NCBI GenBank assembly: GCA_905221605.1
Contig: CAJNDS010000358.1
Location: 498,501-562,500, forward strand
Length of the DNA stretch: 64,000 nucleotides
Direction of reading: 5' to 3'
Source: Symbiodinium natans
Taxonomy: Eukaryota; Sar; Dinophyceae; Suessiales; Symbiodiniaceae
Part shown: positions 12,701 through 21,300 of the stretch, piece by piece
Numbering within the stretch: position 1 is the stretch's first letter
Layout: every line of letters begins with the position of its first letter
Made by a program: the position numbers and the translations under genes
The notes under the pieces: model-generated
Databases searched by the model: none
Seen by the model: the letters and a program-made list of their open reading frames with translations, nothing else
Told to the model about the DNA's origin: nothing

Positions 12701-15295
12701 TGTTTAGGGTTTAGGGTTTTAGGGTTTATGGTCTGGGGTATCTTCAGATCTTAACCCCGCGATCTTTACAGCAAGCCACACTAGTAGAGTAGGCAGCCTT
12801 TAACCTTTTTTTTGTTGGGGGGGGGGGGTACTATAATCCTTACCTAGGTTGGCTTTTGGGATGTAAACTCTCCTTATTTGGGTTTAAAAGGGGCCCCTAC
12901 ACACAAATCTTTTTCAACGGCTGAAAAGGCCAACCCTGTTGCATAGTCCCTTTAGTTCCCCTAGGATACTGGACAACAGAAAAACTCTTGGCTTGAAACC
13001 CAAATTCGGGTTTAGGGTTTAGGGGTTTTTTTAGGGTACCTCACAGCCTCGAAGCCCCAAACCGCAGGGGGGGGAGGGGAGGGGGGGGGGGGGGGGGGGC
13101 AACACTGCACCATTTTCATTTTGAAGCAGTTAGGGTGCTAAGAACTCGTACGTTAGGCATGTGCCCTTGGCAGGTCCTGAACAACAGCAGGAACTTGGGC
13201 CGACGAGAGACCAAGAAAGGCGGGGAGACCTCAACCATACGCCCCTACACCTCCAACCCCGACCCCTAAACCCTAAGCTACCATTTGCTTATGAACCCCA
13301 AAAGAATAACATACAACAATCCCTATATTACCCTTCATAAGGATGTTGTTTTTTTTTTTTTTTAATAACTTTTAGGTGTTCTTAAGCAATTAGCAGTAAG
13401 CCTAACACCCCTAAACCTCCACCCCTCGACCCCCTAAACCCGAAGGCTTGGAGCGTAAGGTTCAGGTACCTAGACACACTGAATTCGTTATCCCAAGCTG
13501 GGGCCGAGCCCCAGATGCCGTTTAGGGTTTAGGGTTTAGGGTTTAGGGTTTAGGGTTTAGGGTTTAGGGTTTAGGGTTTAGGGTTCACCCAAGCCCTAAG
13601 CCCCAAGCCCTGTTAAGCCCAAAAAGTATCAAACCACCTCTGGCCTTGTTCATTGACAGCAGGAGGCATACTTGGAGGTTCATGAGTAGTTATAAGAAGG
13701 GTATATAAGTAGTGTAACTATACTTGTAGCCCTGTTTGGGATACTTACAACACTACTTATAGCTACCCATGAACCTCCAAGTAGCACATAAAGTCGACAC
13801 TACTGAACCCCCCCGCCCCCTTCCCGATTGAGAGGTGGCACCTAAATTCCACACAGAACCCTTGCGAAACCAGTTTCTGAATTCCAGAGCCTCAAAGCAC
13901 CACCTTCCACACAGTAAAGCCAAAGAGCCCAACCCCTTCACCAGAAGCACACAAAGTAGCATAAGGTAACTATACATACATATCGTAGAGTTCAATAATA
14001 ACAAACTCTAATACCGTAAAACGAAGCTTTCATACAGCACAGGATTATTTGAACATACTTACAGAAGTACGTAGGCTATCTGAACTTTGAGCAGCTCCAG
14101 CCGGAACAGCGCCGAAAGTACAGGTTCAAGGAGATTGTGCACCGACGTCTTGCGAGGGATGCTTTGGCTTTGGTTCCTATGCTTCGTGCATTCAAGACTC
14201 GGCCTCCTGCAGAGGAAAGTGAGCAGTGCGGCATGGCGCTGTCTTGCAATCATTCTGGCCAAGTCGGAGGGATTGGCCTTTTGGCGTCGACTCTGGCGGA
14301 GTCGCTGGTCTCGTGGACATGTCGCCGAGGCCGAAGTCGCTGCAAATTTAGTTCCCGTGTGCATCACGCAGATGTCTGGCGCATGCGTTACGAAGAAGCA
14401 CATGGTCGAAAGCACCACCGTACGGGAGGTTTGCGATCATGTGGCTGCGCGACAATTTGATGGATCGGCATCATCTCGCCTGAGCCTCATCCATCAAGGC
14501 AGTATACTGGCAAAAACGGCCAGGCTTGGAGACTTGGTGCTCACCGCAGGTGACACGATGCACATCGTTAAGAGCCCTCACAGAATTTATGAGCCATGCA
14601 CTGGAGCTCTGCCAGCCGACTGTGCCAAAATTGATCTCAAGCTCTTCGTCCTCGGCCCTTGGACCCCTGTAAGAGCGCAGGTTGTGCAGACTCTGACTGC
14701 AGCAGGTGCCGGAGGAGCAGTACATGTGGGGGGGTTCCATCTCCTCGCAGATGGCGGAGATGTCGGTGTCAGTGTGCATCTGCTGAACCATCTGGAGGAA
14801 TATGCTGATGTTTTCGAGAATGTGCTGTGGCTGACTGTGCTGGACGCTGCAAGCCCAATTTCGCAGACCGAACTGAACGTTTTGGCGTCGACGAGACATG
14901 GTACTTCTTCAAGAAGAGGGATACGCTCAATGCCGCAGATCAGCTTGTCCGTTCTTCATGTGCTTTTAGTATACGAAGCTGGTGCAGAGCCAGCTGCGCT
15001 AGCTCGTCAAGTTGCATCGCTTGCAAAGGAGAAGCAATGCGTGTTCCGACAGTTGGAGCGATCTCAGATCAGCAACGACACCGTTCTGTATCAGCCCTTG
15101 GATGACTTCGTGGATAGGTTCGAAAGACAACGGTTTCATGCATTATGCAAGAAGGTGAGTGTCTGACGTGGCCGCCTACCTGTGAAGTTCGGGCACCGCA
15201 GAAGATGCTCATGAGGATCCAGGGGTGTGTATGGGCCCATGTCTTCACACAGAAGTCAGCCGCAAGGAATGTTGAAATGCAGGCCTCTGGTACCA

Positions 15296-15327
<32 letters not shown>

Positions 15328-18300
15328 CCCCCTCCCTGAAATAGCCGGCTCGATCCGATACGCAGATTGCAAAACCTGAGCTACTTAGAGCTAGAACCTG
15401 ACCTCTGTAAGCTCGAAGGTCAGGGGCTTTAGGGTTTAGGCTTTAGGTTTAGCGTTTAGGGCTCGGGGGCTCACAGATAAGCGTTCGCAACCTAAAGACC
15501 TGCATCTTTGACCAGTTTCCCATTTTCATCATCCCAGTTCCATGCCCACGTCATGCCCCCCGCAGCGTCGAATTCAACGAGCCCCTTGTAGTACCCAAAG
15601 AGCCCAATATAGCTTAATTAAGGAATATACCTTAAATCATATTAAGGATCCCTATATGATTTAAGGAATATTCCTTAATTAAGCAATATTGGGCTCTTTG
15701 GGTAAAGGAACCGGCCCAAAGTGCCCCTTTTTAGGGTTTAGGCTCCCTTGTGAGCGCGTTTACACCAAGAAGGGCACCCTTTTTGTTCCTAGGTCACTCT
15801 TGAGGCAAAACCCTAAAGCCTAAACAGAAACCTAAACCCTAAACCCCGAACCCTAAACCCTAAACCCTAAACCCTAAACCCTAAACCCTAAACCCTCGTT
15901 TGGGGGGGGGGGGGGGGGGGGGCTCTACACGGTCAGGCTGCGATGGCGCCTTAAAAGCTGCAAAGGAGGCGGCACAAGCCTCAGCATTTCTGAGGCCTCC
16001 GTTACAAGGGTTTAGGGTTAGGGTTTAGGGTTTAGGGCTTAAGGTTTAAGGTTTAATTAGGGTTGCTGGAAGAGTCATGTGGGCTCTTGTAGCCTCAAAG
16101 CTCGACTTCTCTTGCTGTTCTTGCTGTTCTGAAGCCCTTCACGCTGAACGCAAAGCCCTCTAAGCACCAAGCTCCTAGTACTCCACTCTACTCCCAGGCT
16201 CCCTAAGATTCCCTAAGGTTCAGTAGGTACCTAACCCCCCATGAACCCCCCCGTCCCTTCAGGACGCTATGACGAGGAGTAGTAGTTGAGTAGTAGAGTC
16301 TTGGTAGCCCGGTGGTGCCCCTTTGCCCTTCTTGTGGCTCATGGTTTAGGGTTTAGGGTTTAGGGTTTAGGGTTTAGGGTAAAGCAACCAACCCCCAAAA
16401 GGGAACCCTTATTACAATATGGTTGCTGGGCTACCAGGCTTTTACTCGCAAGTCGTCAAGGACCCTGAGCCCTCGAAGACTTTCATGAGGGCTTTGGGGT
16501 TTACCCTAAGCCCAAAAAACCCGAAACTCTTAGCTTAAACCCTAAACCCTAATCCCTTTAAATAGGGTTTTTGGGCTCACCCTAAAGCCCCAAACCCTAA
16601 ACTCTTGAGAATTGGAGCTCCAGGCTCGAGGCTGTAATGTCGGAGGTTTTGGGTTTAGGGTGAACCCTTCTCGAAACATAAACCCTAAACCCTAAACCCT
16701 AAACCCTAAACCCTAAACCCTAAACCCTAAACCCTAAACCCTAAACCCTAAACCCTAAACCCTAAACTACATTATGGGCCCTTAGTACGGCTCCTTGCCT
16801 CCGTTTATAGGGTTCTGAATTATGGGCCGTCAAGTTGTATAGGGTATATACGGGGGTCCCCGCTTTAAAGGCCAATATTCAGGGACCCTACCCTGAGATG
16901 TTCCACCCTACAGAGCCCTCCATGGCGTAGGGTTTAGGGTTTCGGGTTTGGGGTTTAGGGATGAATGTGGCTCAGCAAGCTACCCGTATGTTTGTCCGAA
17001 GTCTTACAGATACTGGGAGCCGAGAGCCAAGACCTCTGAACTCCTAAACCCTAAACCCTAAAAAACCTGTCAAGCAATCCACCTCGCCGCTGGGTTTAGG
17101 GTTGGGGGGTTCAGGGTACATGGTCAAGTTCTCGAAATTCGGGTCCCAATTTAATGGGGTACCATAAATAAGAGGGGCCGTCTGATAATAAGGACCCCAA
17201 AAAGGGACCACACTTTAGAGAAATCACCACATTGGTTTAGAGGTTTAGGGTTTGCCGGTCTAGGGTCCGGTGCCCCTGCCCCGCACTGGCTTCTCCCTTA
17301 ATAGGGTTTGGGTTTTAGGGTTTAGGGTTTAAGGCCCTCAAAGCGTGCCTGGCACCCTGTCCCTAAACCCTACACCTTCAGCCCTCGACAACTCAGCCCC
17401 TCAACACCTAAACCCTGAACCGTAAACCCTAGACCCTAAACCCTAAACCCTAAACCCTAAACCCTAAACCACACTGAATGTACTGCACGCCCACAACTTG
17501 CGAGGTCGGCATCGCCAAGAAGTTCGAGCGGGACTGCGCGCTTGATCTCTTGTTATTCTACGGGCTCATGGGTTGAGGGCGGGTTCAAAGGGTTTAGTGC
17601 TATACCCTGCACCCCAAAACCTAAAACCCAAACACCCTAAAGGGTTTAGGGTTTAGGGTTTAGGGCTTAGGGTTTAGGGTTTAGGGTTTAGGGTTTAGGG
17701 TTTAGGGTTTCCCTAAGAAGCCCTGAATCCCTGAGCCCCTGAATCCCCAGGCTCGGTCATGGTGCGGCTTCTGCTTTTAGCCGAGGCCCCGTGAGAAACC
17801 TATAAGCCCCAGAGCATGCATGCAGACCCACCTTGTGCCTTTAGGGTTTAGGGTTTAGGGTTTAGGGTTTAGGGGTTCAGGGCTTCATTCCGATTTTCAA
17901 GGGTTCGGTCAGTTTTTTTCTCATGGGTTGCTGGGATCCCAGAGCCTAAACCCTAAACCCTGAACCCTAAACCCTAAACCCTAAACCCTAAACCCTAAAC
18001 CCTAAACCCTAAACCCTAAACCCTAAACCCTAACCCTAAACCCTAAACCCTAACCCTAAACCCTAAACCCTCAGTCCTGGAGCAGGAGAAAGCTTTCCTC
18101 GCCAATGCCTACAGCATGCTCGGGCAGTGTCAGGGTATGGTGGGCAAGATGAAGGCCGGCCCTGCTCCAAGTGTAGGGTTTGGGGTTTAGGGTTTAGGGT
18201 TTAGGGTTTAAGGTTTAGGGTTCAGGGTTTAGGGTTTATAGGGCTGTTCAAGGCTTACGAAGTTGTACGATTAGGTTAGCGGGTGTTTTGAATTGGAGTG

Positions 18301-21300
18301 CTCAGCACTCCTGGTTTTCACCGGATTTGGGTAAAGCCCTAAACCCGAAACCCTGAACCCCAAACCCCAAACCCCAAACCCCAAACCCTAAACCCTAAAC
18401 CCTAAACCCTAAACCCTAAACCTCCGAACCTTTCTGCAGGAAGGCTTGAAGTCGGCGAACGAGGCCTTGCGCATCAGCGAGGACGACCAGGACCGGCGTG
18501 GCCAGGCGCAGCTCAGGGTCTGCGGTTAAGGGGTCAGGGCCTAGGGTTTGGGGTTTGGGGTTTAGGGTTAGGGTTTTAGGGTTTTAGGGTTTTAGGGCTT
18601 TGGGGTTTTGGAGTTTTAGGGTTTTAGGGTTTTAGCGTTTTAGGGTTTTAGCGTTTTAGGGTTTTAGGGTTTAGGGTTTAGGGTTTGGTTTAGGATTTAG
18701 GGTGAGGGCTTGCGGGGGCGAAGGCCCTTTAAAGAAGCTAAGCGACCATGTGTATCGACCATGTAAATTCCCTTAGAGTCTCCACTGTACAGTAGGTACT
18801 GTGGTTTTATGTCCTGAAGGACTTCTGTATGTTGTTTACATGTCCTGCATACGCTGTACTCTTCAAAAGGTAAAGCCGTTGCTTTGGCGTCCGTGGATCC
18901 CAAATTCTCAACGTTTCAGAGGTTCAGGGATCAGGACTTGGGTTTAGGGGTTAGGGTGTAGGGTTTAGGGCTGAGGGTTTAGGGCTCAGGGTTTAGGGTT
19001 TAGGGCTTAGGGTTTAGAGCTACCTGGTTTAGGGTTGGGCGTGTTCGGGGGGAGTGGCTTGCTTTGCCAGGCCGCCGCCCTTGTGACGATTGGCGAGATC
19101 TACTCCATGAATGGAAAGAAGGACGAGGCGAAGAAGGCGCATCTGCACTGTAGGGTTTAGGAGTTAGTTGGGGTTTAGGGTTGAGGGTTCCCAAAATACT
19201 CCCTAGGAAACCCTAAACCCTAAACCCTAAACCCTAAACCCATCTTAAGATGCTCCTCAACTACGGGGTTTTGGAACACCTGGGTGCTTTCAGATGGGGC
19301 GACTCTTGGGATGATGGCAAGGGACTCTGCCTTAGACCCCTGGGGTTTAGGGTTTAGGTCTTAGGGTTTAGTTTTAGGGTTCAGGGTTTGGGGTTTAGGG
19401 TTTTGGGGTTCTGAGGTTTTAGGGTTTTAGGGCTTTAGGGTTTTAGGGTTCTAGGGCTTTAGGGTTTTAGGGTGTTAGGGTTTTAGGGTTTAGGGTGTAG
19501 GGCGTAGGATGCAGGGTTTAGGGTTTTGGGTTTGGTCCCCTAAGGTGGTGTTTTTTGGCTCCTCACGACTATGCAGCTGAGAACGACGGAAGGAGTACGC
19601 GGATCGGTAAACTACCTGCCCGCCGATGTTTGGAATGAGGAGGGTTTAGGGTTTAGGGTTTAGGGTTTTAACGTTTTAGGGTTCAGCGTTTTAGGGCTTA
19701 GGGTTTAGGGTTTAGGGTCCCCTTCGACACCCGGGCGGACATTTGGGGGCCGGGCTGCGCCTTGCCGCTCGTCTCTCCTCAGGCATGTGTCTTGTTTCGA
19801 TTCGACACCCTGAGACTTCGACTCTTATGGTCCTGGGGCCCTTATGACTGAGGACATGCTTTCGACGGGAATTTTTGCCCTCCCCTTATTGCCCTTGCGC
19901 TTGGGGGCCCGTTTTAAAGATCCTCTTAAGGGAAGAAGGGGGTCATAGTAGGAGTATCTCAAGGGGAGCAAACCCTAAACCCTGCACCCTCAGCGTTTTG
20001 CGTCCACGAGATCTCTTGAGAACCCTTGATTGGTGGGTGCCGGATGGTTGTAGAATTCGGTTTAGGGTTGAGGGTGAAAAGGCGTTTAAGTTTGGGGGTG
20101 GGCTCTACCATCATTTACTAATGGATTTGCGCTACCCACCGTGGGCCCTCCGTTACAGCTCCGTTACAGCACCTGCTACAGTTCCGTTACAGCTCCGTTG
20201 CATCTCCGCTACAGCTTCCACTATACAGCTCCGTTGCACCTCCATTACAGCTTCCGTTACAATTCCGCTGCAGCTCCGTTGCAGCTCCGATGCACCTCCG
20301 TTACAGCTCCGTTACAGCTCCCTTGCACCTCCGTTACAGCTCCTTTACAGCTTCCGTTACAGCTCCGTTACAGCTCCGTTACAGCTTCCGTTACAGCTTC
20401 CGTTACAGCTCCGTTACAGCTGCATTACAACTCCGATGCACCTGCGCTACAGCTCCGTTACAGCTTCCGTTACAGCTCAGTTATACAGCTCCGTTACAAC
20501 TCCTTTGCACCTCCATTACAGCTCTGCTACAGCTCCCGTTACAGCTCCGTTGTACAGCTCCGCTACAGGTTTGTTATCACGCTGCTGCTTCTGCTACGGC
20601 TCCGTTACAGCATCGCTACAGCCGGTAGCGCTCCGTTGCAGCCTTCCGATACGGCTCCGTTACAGCTCCGCGACTAATCCGTTACAGCTCCGCTCCTTTC
20701 CGTTACAGTTTCCGTTACAAGCCCCGTTACCGGCGAGCATTTCTGTCATAGCAGAGGCCTGCAAATGATGGTAGAGCCCTGCCCCAAGTTTAAGTTTATA
20801 GATCTCCCGGCAGACCCTTTTTTCTTGTTTAGGGGGTCCTGGAAAGTTCTTTTCAAACTACCCAATACCAAAAGGGAGTCCTTGATCTATTCGGGTGTTT
20901 TAAAGTAGGTTTATAAGTACTTAAGCTTCAGTGGAAAGGGGGGGGAGCGGGAAGGAAGAGAGGGTGGGAAGGGGTTCCTTTCCCGAACGCAGATGCGAAG
21001 GGTGCCACCTAAGGGGGTCCAAGGTAGATGCCCCGGAGTGTATAGTTCGCCCCACAATCCCTCTAATCTAAGCCCCCGACCCCCCAAATCCCCCAACATT
21101 CAACTCTAACCCTGTTTCACAGCCCTAAACCCTAAATCCTAAACCCTAAAGCCCAAGCCCTAAGCCCTAAACCCGAACCCTAAGCCTTAGGCCCTAAGCC
21201 CTAAAGACCTAAGCCGCATCGCGCCTCAGTACGCCTACAAGTCCCTGGACATCGCCCAAAAGCTGAAGGATCCTCAGAGCGAGGATGCGGCGTTGCACGG

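Noticed and set aside
14059-14899. Minus-strand open frames opposite the ubiquitin-like gene
   Set aside because: Shadows of the + strand exons, which carry splice sites and the ubiquitin-like pattern.
19577-19606. Possible TPR exon after CTATGCAG
   Set aside because: The exon at 19071 joins directly to 21230 in phase to form a canonical TPR; inserting this segment would break it.
19875-20768. Open frame of 297 codons on the + strand
   Set aside because: Most of it is the CTCCGTTACAG-type array translated as LQLRYSS-like repeats, and it has no conserved domain. It also lies inside a TPR intron.
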